From assembly GCA_964390005.1 (NCBI GenBank), contig CAYMGM010000017.1, forward strand, positions 1 through 31,126: a stretch of 31,126 nucleotides of DNA, written 5' to 3'. The position numbers were made by a program, and so were the translations under genes. This DNA is from CAYMGM01 sp964390005 (lineage in GTDB: Bacteria > Pseudomonadota > Alphaproteobacteria > UBA9219). Below the pieces are notes generated by a model. It was not told the DNA's origin and did not search any database. It saw only the letters and a list, made by a program, of their open reading frames with translations. Shown here in pieces: positions 8,336 to 15,072 of the stretch; position 1 is the first letter of the stretch, and every line of letters begins with the position of its first letter.

Positions 8336-9754
8336 TTAAACGGCTGTGCTTTTGCGGAAAGTGGCCGGACGCCGCAAAAAGGCGGGCAGATCGTCGCCAA
8401 AACCGCCAACAGCGCCCCGAACGGCGGGTTGTGCTTTTCCGGCGCTTTTTTCTGGATGCGGCGCGGGGGGCGACGGGGCTTTAGGCTCGTCCCAGGGGCG
8501 CGCGGCAGCTGCCGATTCGTCTCGGGTGCGACGGGGGGCGCGCGGCCCGCCCGTACGGCCTCTTTCGCCGCGACCGGTACCGCGCTTGCCGCGCGGGCGC
8601 GATTCCAGCGAAGCATCGGGCTCGGGCAGATCCAGTGCCTCTTTATCGATGGCGCGTTTGATCAGTTTCTCGATGGCGGCGATTTGTTTGCTCTCGTGCG
8701 GCGTCACAAGCGTATAGGCGACGCCCGTTTTGCCCGCGCGCCCGGTGCGTCCGATACGATGCACATAATCTTCGGCGTTAAAAGGCACGTCAAAATTGAA
8801 GACGTGGCTAACATCGGCGATATCAAGCCCGCGGGCCGCGACATCGCTGCAAACCAACAAATTGATGGTGCCGTTGCGGAAAGCCTCAAGCGTTTCGATG
8901 CGCGTGGCTTGATCCAGATCGCCATGCAACGCGCCGACATTGAAGCCGTGCTTGATCAGCGAACGATGCAGTAAGGCGACATCGTTTTTGCGATTTGAAA
9001 AGATAAACGCGCTTTGCACGTCTTTGGTCCGCAACAAGGTCCGCAAGGCTTCGCGCTTTTGCCAGTTGCTGTCTGAAACATCGACACGGATTTGCTGAAT
9101 GGTGTCGGCGGTGCTGGCGGGCGGTGTCACCGTGATCGTTCGCGGGTTCTGTAAAAAACGGTCGGCGAGCTTCCGAATCTCCGGCGGCATGGTCGCCGAG
9201 AAAAATAGCGTCTGGCGCAGCGTCGGCAAAAGGCTCGCAATCTTTTCGACATCGGGAATAAAGCCCATATCAAGCATGCGGTCGGCTTCGTCGATAACGA
9301 AAATCTTGATGTCGTTCATCAAGATTTTGCCACGCTCGAACAAATCCAAAAGACGGCCCGGCGTTGCGATCAAAACATCGACGCCGCGTTCCAATTCGCG
9401 CACCTGCGCGTCCATGGTCTCGCCGCCGATGAGCAGCACCATATTAAGCTGCGCATGATATTTGCCGTAATTGCGGAAGTTTTCGGCGACCTGCATGGCC
9501 AGTTCGCGCGTCGGCTCTAAAATCAGCGAGCGCGGCATGCGGGCTTTGGCCCGGCCACCGGCTAGAATCTCGATCATGGGCAGCGTAAAGCCGCCCGTCT
9601 TGCCCGTGCCCGTTTGGGCGCACCCTAAGACGTCGCGCATCTGCAAGACGTAAGGAATGGCTTTTTCTTGGATAGGGGTAGGGGTCGTATAGCCTAAATC
9701 CTCGATAGCGTGCAGGATTTCTGGGCCCAGGCCTAAATCAGCGAATGTTGTCAC
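8336..9754 (-). CDS. rhlE: DEAD-box ATP-dependent RNA helicase, RhlE type
   Basis: This 472-aa cytoplasmic RNA helicase is probably involved in ribosome assembly or RNA turnover. All helicase motifs are present in order: Q motif TTPTPIQEKAIP, Walker A AQTGTGKT, PTRELA, TPGRLLD, DEAD box VIDEADRMLDMGF, SAT, then in RecA domain 2 IFSNRK, ARGLDIADV and HRIGRTGRAG. The helicase core ends near residue 370. The tail is basic and Arg/Gly-rich (GKRGTGRGERGRTGG), typical of an RNA-binding extension, and ends with DDLPAFLRRP, a C-terminal motif seen in alphaproteobacterial RhlE-like helicases. It is a single leftward gene, with its promoter presumably in 9755-9900. Confidence 0.93.
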   Translation of the reverse strand: MTTFADLGLGPEILHAIEDLGYTTPTPIQEKAIPYVLQMRDVLGCAQTGTGKTGGFTLPMIEILAGGRAKARMPRSLILEPTRELAMQVAENFRNYGKYHAQLNMVLLIGGETMDAQVRELERGVDVLIATPGRLLDLFERGKILMNDIKIFVIDEADRMLDMGFIPDVEKIASLLPTLRQTLFFSATMPPEIRKLADRFLQNPRTITVTPPASTADTIQQIRVDVSDSNWQKREALRTLLRTKDVQSAFIFSNRKNDVALLHRSLIKHGFNVGALHGDLDQATRIETLEAFRNGTINLLVCSDVAARGLDIADVSHVFNFDVPFNAEDYVHRIGRTGRAGKTGVAYTLVTPHESKQIAAIEKLIKRAIDKEALDLPEPDASLESRPRGKRGTGRGERGRTGGPRAPRRTRDESAAAARPWDEPKAPSPPAPHPEKSAGKAQPAVRGAVGGFGDDLPAFLRRPATFRKSTAV

Positions 9755-9900
9755 TTTGACTCGTTTAGTTTTTCATTTTATGGGGCATTCTACAGGCGCC
9801 TGATTCATTATCGCTTAGAAACGATAAAGACAGATCGCGCTTTCATGCCCTCGTCTCTTAGCGGGTTTGCGCCAGAAAAGCAAATAAGGAACAAAAGTTT

Positions 9901-9926
9901 CGCCCCTTTTCGGGCGAAAAGGGGCG
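9901..9926 (-). terminator. strong hairpin, probable terminator of the DUF4389 transcript
   Basis: An 11-bp perfect stem (9901-9911 and 9916-9926) has a 4-nt loop. It lies 40 nt beyond the stop of the leftward DUF4389 gene. On that strand it is followed by GAAACTTTTGTTCC, a moderately T-rich tract; on the other strand by TTTTCG. The rightward direction has no gene to terminate, so I assign it to the leftward cluster. Confidence 0.55.
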
Positions 9927-9966
9927 TTTTCGTCACACTGTGTAATCTTTCAGGAAAAACAGCGTG

Positions 9967-10281
9967 TTAATCTTGTTTCGTGTCTTCTTCCTTGGCGCAG
10001 CCGGGGAAAGGCGCAAAAGGAAAGGGCTTTTCATCGGCGGCAAAGGTCAAAAACAAAGCCAATTGGCTTTGGTAATCGGTCAGATTCCGGCCAAATTGAG
10101 CCACGCTTTTGAATGACGATCCGCTGAAAAGGCGGGCCAAAAATTGGAACAGCGACGTCACGAAAACCAGCGTCACAACCAAATAATAGGCAATGCCCAA
10201 AACGACCAGATAGACAAAGCGCAACCAAGTTTCTTTGTCTTTGACGTGCTTTTTTAATTCGTCCTGATCTTGATCCGACAT
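9967..10281 (-). CDS. DUF4389 family membrane protein
   Basis: This 104-aa protein has a charged cytoplasmic N-terminus, one long or two tightly packed hydrophobic segments (FVYLVVLGIAYYLVVTLVFVTSLFQFLARLF, about 22-52), and the DUF4389 hallmark DEKPFPFAPFP near the C-terminus. The segment FGRNLTDYQSQLALFLTFAADEKPFPF is characteristic of the family, whose function is unknown. GAGG lies 7 nt upstream of the ATG. The gene starts 35 nt after the 78-aa gene and is likely co-transcribed with it. A strong hairpin follows the stop codon. Confidence 0.85.
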   Translation of the reverse strand: MSDQDQDELKKHVKDKETWLRFVYLVVLGIAYYLVVTLVFVTSLFQFLARLFSGSSFKSVAQFGRNLTDYQSQLALFLTFAADEKPFPFAPFPGCAKEEDTKQD

Positions 10282-10316
10282 GGTAAACCTCGCAAGAGAT
10301 AAGGAAAACGCGTTTC

Positions 10317-10553
10317 TTACATACCGCCTTTAGAGGCTAAAGGCAAATCTTTGCCCACGGCCCGGCAAGAAGGCCGAGAAGGGGGCGGGGCGCTTTGAGC
10401 TGCGGCAAAGTTAACAAGCGCTTGGCGCAGCCGCCGCCGAAAATCTTTATCACGGCCAAAAGCTAAATCGATCGACAGCATTTGCGCCAAATCGTCAAGC
10501 GTGACCGGCGGCAGGCGCGGCGAGAGCGGGATATAAAGCGCAGAATTAGGCAT
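10317..10553 (-). CDS. small hypothetical protein, 78 aa
   Basis: I do not recognise this family. The protein is soluble-looking. The N-terminus is Pro/Leu-rich (LYIPLSPRLPPVTLDDLAQML), a basic stretch follows (GRDKDFRRRLRQAL), and the tail is Pro/Ser-rich. It is likely a real gene because a perfect Shine-Dalgarno GGAGG lies just upstream of the ATG (GGAGGATGCATG). A copy of the cluster's repeated operator-like motif (10583-10594) sits 29 nt before the start. It is probably the first gene of a two-gene unit with the DUF4389 gene. Confidence 0.7.
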   Translation of the reverse strand: MPNSALYIPLSPRLPPVTLDDLAQMLSIDLAFGRDKDFRRRLRQALVNFAAAQSAPPPSRPSCRAVGKDLPLASKGGM

Positions 10554-10582
10554 GCATCCTCCTATAGGTAAGATGAAAAAAT

Positions 10583-10594
10583 GGGAAAAATCCC
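10583..10594 (-). promoter_or_regulatory. putative XRE operator, site 4
   Basis: Read leftward, the site is GGGATTTTTCCC, within a longer inverted repeat (10580-10586 and 10591-10597, arms AATGGGA/TCCCATT). It differs by little from the other three sites near the XRE gene, and lies directly upstream of the 78-aa gene. Confidence 0.45.
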
Positions 10595-10639
10595 ATTGTG
10601 TGGCGATAAAAAGAAAAGAGGGGTCATGGGCCCTTTTCC

Positions 10640-11041
10640 TTATTGAAGAAGGTCGCGAAGCTTTTCGCGTACGCGAAAATAGTCGGCGACAGAGATGTTG
10701 TGCAAAGAGGGCAGCTTTAAAGCAACCGAGACCTTTTGGGCAAGAACCCCAGGATCGTCCCCCTTGGTTTGCGCGACATAGAATAAAAGTGCATCGATTT
10801 CCGTTTGTTCATAACGATTGACGGGACGTGCGCGTTCGCTCGCAAAATGGCTTAAGACCGCGCCGCAACAACCTGAAAGAAAAGCGGTCAAACATAAAAG
10901 ACGCAGATTGGCGCGGAAGGGGGCGGGAGATTGCGAAGCCTGTTTAGCCTCTGAGGGGTGTCCGTGGGGCATAGCGCGTCCTTTTTCGGCGTCAAGTAAC
11001 GCCTTGGCCAAACGGACGATCATTTCCCCACGGTCTGTCAT
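10640..11041 (-). CDS. hypothetical single-pass membrane protein, 133 aa
   Basis: This is not a family I recognise. I choose the ATG at 11041 because AGGAGG (11052-11057) lies 10 nt upstream; a longer reading from 11185 would run through the intergenic operator-like sites. The order is a ~44-residue charged N-terminal part, one hydrophobic helix (LRLLCLTAFLSGCCGAVLSHFA, about 46-67), then a ~65-residue hydrophilic C-terminal part rich in helix-forming residues (YEQTEIDALLFYVAQTKGDDPGVLAQKV... DYFRVREKLRDLL). The C-terminal part may be extracytoplasmic. The Cys-Cys pair within the helix is unusual. The gene lies between the XRE regulator and the 78-aa gene, all leftward. Confidence 0.7.
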   Translation of the reverse strand: MTDRGEMIVRLAKALLDAEKGRAMPHGHPSEAKQASQSPAPFRANLRLLCLTAFLSGCCGAVLSHFASERARPVNRYEQTEIDALLFYVAQTKGDDPGVLAQKVSVALKLPSLHNISVADYFRVREKLRDLLQ

Positions 11042-11109
11042 GGATGGGCAACCTCCTATTGTCCCACGCGCCCGGTTCGAAGCGCGAAAGGCAAGATAGA
11101 TCATGTTGG

Positions 11110-11143
11110 GGGATATTTGCAACAAAAATATGGGAAATATACC
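11110..11143. promoter_or_regulatory. putative XRE operators, sites 2 and 3
   Basis: Two oppositely oriented copies lie in the 148-nt gap between the XRE gene and the 133-aa gene: GGGATATTTGCA (11110-11121, rightward) and GGTATATTTCCC (11132-11143, read leftward). Both match the site upstream of the XRE gene (GGGATATTTCCT) at 10 of 12 positions. They lie about 70-100 nt upstream of the 133-aa start, where promoter control is expected. Confidence 0.45.
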
Positions 11144-11189
11144 ACTAAAGAGCGAAGGCACCGAAAAAGGCGCATCAAAAGACAAAGCT

Positions 11190-11672
11190 TTATTTAATCA
11201 ATCTCTTACGAAGGGCTTCATAGGCGATTAGATCGTGCAGACGGGGCAAAACGTCGTCGCTAGATGTTTTTTCTGCTGCCGTGGTCGCCGTCATTTGCCG
11301 GTAAATCGTTGTGACCATGGCGGCAAAATCTTGGGGGCGCAACTTATGCTGACGGTCTTCGGCCAACTCTTGCAGACGCGCGATGATTTCTGTCAACAGG
11401 GCCAAATCGTCGTCAGTTTCAGCGTTATTGTCTTTTTTAAGCTCATCCAGCGATCCGCCCATCAGTTGTGCAGGCGTGACGGCAAGGGCGGCAGACAAGG
11501 CCTCGACCGTGTCATAACGCGGCGATTGGGTCCGGCCTTCCAGCATATCGCGGACGGCGGTTGGGTTTAATCCCGCCTTTAAAGACAGGGCGCGCGCATT
11601 GATGTCGCGCGCTTTCATCAGAAAGCGCAGATTGGCGATCCAGCGCGGGGGCGTTCGTTTTGCTCTAACCAT
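11190..11672 (-). CDS. XRE-family helix-turn-helix transcriptional regulator
   Basis: This 160-aa protein has an N-terminal HTH_3/XRE DNA-binding domain (about 12-68): WIANLRFLMKARDINARALS followed by LKAGLNPTAVRDMLEGRTQSPRYDTVEALSAALAV. The pattern ALSLKAGLNPTAVRDML is the helix-turn-helix pair. The C-terminal half is acidic then mixed (DDLALLTEIIARLQEL ... IYRQM) and may dimerise; it lacks the Ser-Lys autoprotease signature of LexA/CI repressors. A GGGATATTTCC site (11691-11701) sits 18 nt before the start codon, consistent with autorepression. Similar sites precede the next two leftward genes. There are no phage genes nearby. Confidence 0.85.
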   Translation of the reverse strand: MVRAKRTPPRWIANLRFLMKARDINARALSLKAGLNPTAVRDMLEGRTQSPRYDTVEALSAALAVTPAQLMGGSLDELKKDNNAETDDDLALLTEIIARLQELAEDRQHKLRPQDFAAMVTTIYRQMTATTAAEKTSSDDVLPRLHDLIAYEALRKRLIK

Positions 11673-11690
11673 AGAGCCGTCTTAAAGTGT

Positions 11691-11702
11691 GGGATATTTC
11701 CT
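11691..11702 (+). promoter_or_regulatory. putative XRE operator, site 1
   Basis: GGGATATTTCCT lies between the MazG-like gene and the start codon of the XRE gene, at a distance where a bound protein would block the start region. It is the best reference copy of the motif found four times in this cluster and not noticed elsewhere in the window. Confidence 0.45.
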
Positions 11703-11723
11703 GTCAATCCGCCTTGATTATTT

Positions 11724-12077
11724 TCATGGTTCGCTGGCGGGGGTGGCCAGGGGCTGGTCGAGATAATGCAGCCATTTTTTATCAAGAGCTTTTTGAATAT
11801 CAATGCCTTGCGCATTAGCGAAGAGGATCGTATGCGCCAGCACATCGGCGACCTCTGCGGCCAGGGCCTCGCGGTCTTGCGCCGGGTTTTGATCGGCGGC
11901 GTTTGTTTGGGCTGCCGCGCGCGTTCGCCCCGAAAGCTTCAGAAAAGCGGCGCAAAGCTCGCCGACCTCTTCCTGGAGCTTGATCAGATACCAGTCATCC
12001 GACCGCTCGACGTGAAAAAGGCGGGCATAAATATCGCCGATGACGCCGATTTTCTGGGCAAGTTCGCGAATATCCAT
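11724..12077 (-). CDS. MazG-like nucleotide pyrophosphohydrolase
   Basis: This 117-aa single-domain all-alpha NTP pyrophosphohydrolase is of the MazG superfamily. The metal-binding signature is clear: KLQEEVGELCAAFLKL (about 32-47, with the EExxE pattern) and, after a variable Ala/Asp-rich loop, ALAAEVADVLAHTILFA (ExxD). Such enzymes hydrolyse NTPs or modified nucleotides to NMP and PPi and may act in house-cleaning or in the stringent response. The loop between the two metal motifs (RTRAAAQTNAADQNPAQD) is longer and lower in complexity than usual. It is leftward, between the lipoprotein gene and the XRE gene. Confidence 0.85.
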   Translation of the reverse strand: MDIRELAQKIGVIGDIYARLFHVERSDDWYLIKLQEEVGELCAAFLKLSGRTRAAAQTNAADQNPAQDREALAAEVADVLAHTILFANAQGIDIQKALDKKWLHYLDQPLATPASEP

Positions 12078-12086
12078 TTTGTCCTT

Positions 12087-12123
12087 CGCCTATTGATTGG
12101 CGCCTATTGATTGGCGCCTATTG
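12087..12123. repeat. 14-bp tandem repeat, about 2.6 copies
   Basis: The unit CGCCTATTGATTGG occurs at 12087-12100 and 12101-12114, followed by CGCCTATTG at 12115-12123. The array covers the stop codon of the lipoprotein gene and the short gap to the MazG-like gene. Each unit has an in-phase leftward TAG or TAA-like trinucleotide, so copy-number change would alter the spacing but hardly the lipoprotein C-terminus. Confidence 0.75.
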
Positions 12124-12576
12124 GGGGCGGCAATTACGGGTCGCAAAAGCGCATTGTTCATCGTCGGACCACAGCCCCCCGGTGGGGCCGCTATAGTGAA
12201 CGGCGCTGACGCGATCTTCTTTGAAAACGACTTGAATCTGGCAATAGCGTTTTTCCGTGACGGTGTTGCCGAAGCCAAGAGATTCACTGATGGAATCGGT
12301 CCAATCGTCTTCTCTATGGCTGCTGCGCAAACCGGCGCGCGTGGAAACGCGGTTTTTATCGGTATAATTGTTGCCGGATTTATAGGCCCATATTTCCGTT
12401 TTATCTTGGATTGCCTTGCGCGAGGGGATTCCCATGCAGGTAAAGATCTCTTCGCGAGACATTCCGATCATGTTTTTTTGCGCGTCTTCGGCATCGCGCG
12501 CCCGCTGCATGGCGCAACCGCCAAGGCTTAGCGCCAGGCATAGACAGAAAAGAGAAAAAGCGTGGCAACGTGGCAT
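12118..12576 (-). CDS. BamE/SmpA-like outer-membrane lipoprotein
   Basis: I start at the ATG at 12576 because it gives a proper lipoprotein signal: MPRCHAF, hydrophobic core SLFCLCLALSLGG, then lipobox LGGC with the lipidated Cys at about 21. An in-frame start upstream at 12642 would add a second hydrophobic segment before the signal. The mature domain has the SmpA/OmlA/BamE-type pattern: GMSREEIFTCMGIPSRK followed by TEIWAYKSG and later a beta strand CQIQVVFKEDRVSAVHYSG. BamE-like proteins assist outer-membrane protein assembly, but this fold is used by many small lipoproteins, so the precise role is open. Four more cysteines in the mature part may form disulfides. Confidence 0.75.
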   Translation of the reverse strand: MPRCHAFSLFCLCLALSLGGCAMQRARDAEDAQKNMIGMSREEIFTCMGIPSRKAIQDKTEIWAYKSGNNYTDKNRVSTRAGLRSSHREDDWTDSISESLGFGNTVTEKRYCQIQVVFKEDRVSAVHYSGPTGGLWSDDEQCAFATRNCRPQ

Positions 12577-12621
12577 CGTTATGTCTTCTGCCAAAAAAGA
12601 AACAAGGAACCACAGAATAGA

Positions 12622-12656
12622 AAAGAGAGCCGCTTCATGCAAGCGCGGCTCTCTTT
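12622..12656 (-). terminator. hairpin with flanking T-runs, likely bidirectional terminator
   Basis: A 12-bp stem (AAAGAGAGCCGC at 12622-12633 and its complement at 12645-12656) has an 11-nt loop. Read leftward it ends ...GCTCTCTTTTC, read rightward ...CTCTTTAAGGTTTTT. It lies 110 nt past the stop of the TOPRIM-like gene and 46 nt upstream of the lipoprotein start, so it can separate the AT-rich island from the lipoprotein unit. Confidence 0.6.
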
Positions 12657-12765
12657 AAGGTTTTTGGACGATCGTCTAGCGCGGCATAGGCATTGTATGG
12701 GTGACACAATGCGGGCCCCCGCCAGACATATTGAAGAAGCGGGGACTTTTTTGGGGGGAAATGAT

Positions 12766-14334
12766 TTACTGTTTTCGTTTCTTTCCTAAATAGCACGAAG
12801 ATTGGTTTTTATCCCATGTCTCCAGCATTATTGGTAAATGATTGCAGCAAGCCAGTTTTAGGACGCGATGTAACGTTTTAACAATTGCCCTATTTTCTAG
12901 ATTTTTTCTTGCCAATTTTGATAAAGCAATTTCTGTCAGGATTTTGTTAAGCCGAATTTTATTCAGCCCATATCCCGTTTTTGCTTTATACAAAGTCGAA
13001 AGAGGATCTCCTTGTGTTCCGCAAGCTTGACTGTTTTTAATATCGGCAGACGAAAACTTTGCATATCCATCAGCGATTATAGACATAGCAGAAGCAATCT
13101 CACTAAATGAGTAATTGTCAAATTCAAATGATTTGCGCCATATTTTTATATATTCAGCATGAGTTATAAATCTTTTTTCATGATAAAGGGACTTTGCGTT
13201 ACGAGCTTCGGCTTTGAGCTTTTGGGCATAGCCTTCGTTGTCCAGAATTAAGAAAGTAAATGTTTGATGGAAATGGAGGTAATCAACTAGTCTGAGTATA
13301 GCCCGGAAGCGGTCTTCTTTCCCGCCTGTAATGTTATCAACACCTCTTAGACAAACTACTTCAACACCAAATTTCCCCGGATCGGCTCCAATATATTCAT
13401 TGAAGAGTCTTTTGATAGTGATTTCTTCGCTTTGTCCTTCAACAAAAAGAACTAAACTAGATTGAGGGTTTAGGTGGTAGTCGTTTGCCACAAATTCTAA
13501 GTACCGTCGAGAGTCCACTCTAATTTCTTGCTCTGGAATATGTGTAATGATTTGGCCGGTCATTTCGTTTGGAAGCGGCAGGTCTTTCTTGTACAAATCT
13601 TTGTAAAGCTGCCGGAGCATGAAGGCTCCGGAGCGTAATGTCTCGGCCAAAAGGGCTCGATCCTTAAGGCGCTTCCGCTCAGCACTGGATACGAATTGTA
13701 TAAGTTGGTACCATCTTTCTAGAGGATCAATAAAAGATTGCTCTACGGATATCGCTTGATATGCATGCATTAATTTTTCTGGTGTGAGCCTGAAAAGTGT
13801 CTCAACCTCTTTGGGGTTCCAGTTCGCGGTGTATTCCTCCCAGTTCCAATTGTGTTGGATGTTTTGTACCCATTGGTCAGATGAGGCCACACATCGTGTT
13901 ACATGGATAGACCTTTGGTCTGTTTGTGAATGAGGATAATAGCGATCTGAAATATATTGACACAGTAACGCTGCTGCTGGTCGGAATTCATGATTGTATA
14001 GAATTTCAAACGTGCTTTTTACAACTTTTGTCCACGTTTCCGCATTTTTGTTCCAATCAACCTTCTGATTACGATCCAGCAATCCCTCCATATGGAATGA
14101 AAGCGTCATGGAGGACAAAACAATTTTTAAATGAAAGATTTGATATATAGAATAATATGCCTCGCACTCTTTGTCATTCACTGCCGGGATTTCATAATCC
14201 ATAGATATTTTGGTTGTGTCCCATGCCCACCCATTCGGAAACCAAAGATCATTCTCACTTAATGGAAGAACCAGGGGGTGGTTTGATTTTGTGGCTTGCG
14301 GACACGAAAAATGGGGGTGAATAATCCAAGACAT
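12766..14334 (-). CDS. TOPRIM-like domain protein, AT-rich island (probably the 3' part of a frameshifted gene)
   Basis: This 522-aa ORF has coding sequence far richer in A+T than its neighbours. About residue 290 on it shows a TOPRIM-like nucleotidyl-transferase/hydrolase fold: a strand ending in the acidic motif SLVLFVEGQSEE (VEG at 298-300), then about 65 residues later a strand FLILDNEG (D365, E367) in the place of the usual DxD. TOPRIM domains occur in topoisomerases, primases and OLD-family defence nucleases. No ATPase domain is visible here. The ~270 N-terminal residues are helical and Trp/Tyr-rich and I do not recognise them. The first ~15 residues from the ATG at 14334 look like an out-of-frame reading of the overlapping ORF 14259-14498, so the true N-terminus is probably encoded there. 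Function is unknown; defence or DNA processing is a guess from the fold and context. Confidence 0.65.
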   Translation of the reverse strand: MSWIIHPHFSCPQATKSNHPLVLPLSENDLWFPNGWAWDTTKISMDYEIPAVNDKECEAYYSIYQIFHLKIVLSSMTLSFHMEGLLDRNQKVDWNKNAETWTKVVKSTFEILYNHEFRPAAALLCQYISDRYYPHSQTDQRSIHVTRCVASSDQWVQNIQHNWNWEEYTANWNPKEVETLFRLTPEKLMHAYQAISVEQSFIDPLERWYQLIQFVSSAERKRLKDRALLAETLRSGAFMLRQLYKDLYKKDLPLPNEMTGQIITHIPEQEIRVDSRRYLEFVANDYHLNPQSSLVLFVEGQSEEITIKRLFNEYIGADPGKFGVEVVCLRGVDNITGGKEDRFRAILRLVDYLHFHQTFTFLILDNEGYAQKLKAEARNAKSLYHEKRFITHAEYIKIWRKSFEFDNYSFSEIASAMSIIADGYAKFSSADIKNSQACGTQGDPLSTLYKAKTGYGLNKIRLNKILTEIALSKLARKNLENRAIVKTLHRVLKLACCNHLPIMLETWDKNQSSCYLGKKRKQ

Positions 14335-14498
14335 TCAAATTTAAAAAGTCGATTGTGATCAATATCGATATCTCGTTCTTTGCAGCATTTGATAAAATCG
14401 CTCATTGATAAAAGAGGGCACGCTACGATGCCATTACCCTTTAGGATATTCTTGGCTGCGTCCTTTGGGACGGTCAGGATATTTTCTTTATCTTTCAT
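14259..14498 (-). pseudogene. N-terminal fragment of the TOPRIM-like gene, separated by a frameshift
   Basis: This short ORF reads KDKENILTVPKDAAKNILKG ... LLSMSDFIKCCKERDIDIDH, then LFKFECLGLFTPIFRVRKPQ and stops 9 residues later. It looks like the beginning of a larger protein: a helical leader running into a strand. The reading frame of the 522-aa ORF continues naturally from about RKPQ (ATKSNHPLVLPLSENDLWFP). The change is to the frame one base back, equivalent to loss of one base, most likely between about 14274 and 14291, where a five-C run and a four-A run lie on the coding strand. The start could be ATG at 14498 or TTG at 14522; neither has a good Shine-Dalgarno sequence. A sequencing error would give the same picture. 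Confidence 0.55.
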
Positions 14499-14777
14499 CA
14501 CACCATTGGATTCATCCGGCAATTTTTGGTTTCAGGCTGTCGCCATCAGCTTTGCTATAAATTTGATCATTTGATTTAGCGATTCGGCAGCTCGTATCAG
14601 AAAGGGCCTAAAGCTTCTCCTACGCTTTAACATCTTATGCCCCCAAATAAGCCCCCCATTCGGGCGGCAGGAGACGATGAGTGGCAATCTAGCGCGAAAG
14701 CCAGCCAACAGAAAGTCTAATGTTTACTTGGGGAAGGGCGGTTTGCCGTCTTGAGCGAAACCCCGCGAAGGGGTTCT

Positions 14778-14851
14778 TGGAGGCACGGGCCGGAATCGAA
14801 CCGGCATACACGGATTTGCAGTCCGCTGCATCGCCATTCTGCCACCGCGCC
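14778..14851 (-). tRNA. tRNA-Cys (anticodon GCA)
   Basis: The 74-nt cloverleaf is read leftward. The acceptor stem is GGCGCGG/CCGTGCC with one G-U pair, then discriminator T and encoded CCA. The anticodon loop is CTGCAAA with stem CGGA/TCCG, and the T-arm is GCCGGTTCGATTCCGGC. Discriminator U73 and anticodon GCA are the identity elements of tRNA-Cys. A small hairpin (14759-14775, AACCCC stem) follows the 3' end. The AT-rich island begins about 200 nt downstream, a position typical of tRNA-targeted integration, but I found no duplicated 3' tRNA segment on the far side. Confidence 0.95.
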
Positions 14852-15072
14852 TTCCTGTCGCTCTGGGCTTGCCGCTATGGGCTTGCGCAAAGACGAGAGC
14901 CCGCGCACAGTATGGATTCTTCCCGCGCGGGTCAAGCGCCTTCTTTTCGGCGCCTTGAGACCAGCTTAAGCCCTCTTGGGGCTTACATTCTTTCTTCTTT
15001 TCAGACCTTTATGGTTAAGTTATCGTAAGATGCGATTCGTCTCGAGGCTTTTTCTTAGGAGAAGAGATCCCT

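Noticed and set aside
12657..12765. Possible tRNA-like or small-ORF content
   Set aside because: No T-loop consensus and no ORF with a ribosome-binding site; only short dyads are visible.
14259..14334. Programmed -1 ribosomal frameshift in the TOPRIM-like gene
   Set aside because: No X XXY YYZ heptamer in the required frame and no obvious downstream stem-loop; a simple one-base loss is the more economical reading.
14778..14851. tRNA-Cys as attachment site of an integrated element
   Set aside because: I found no second copy of the tRNA 3' end at the other side of the AT-rich island and no integrase, so only the position is suggestive.
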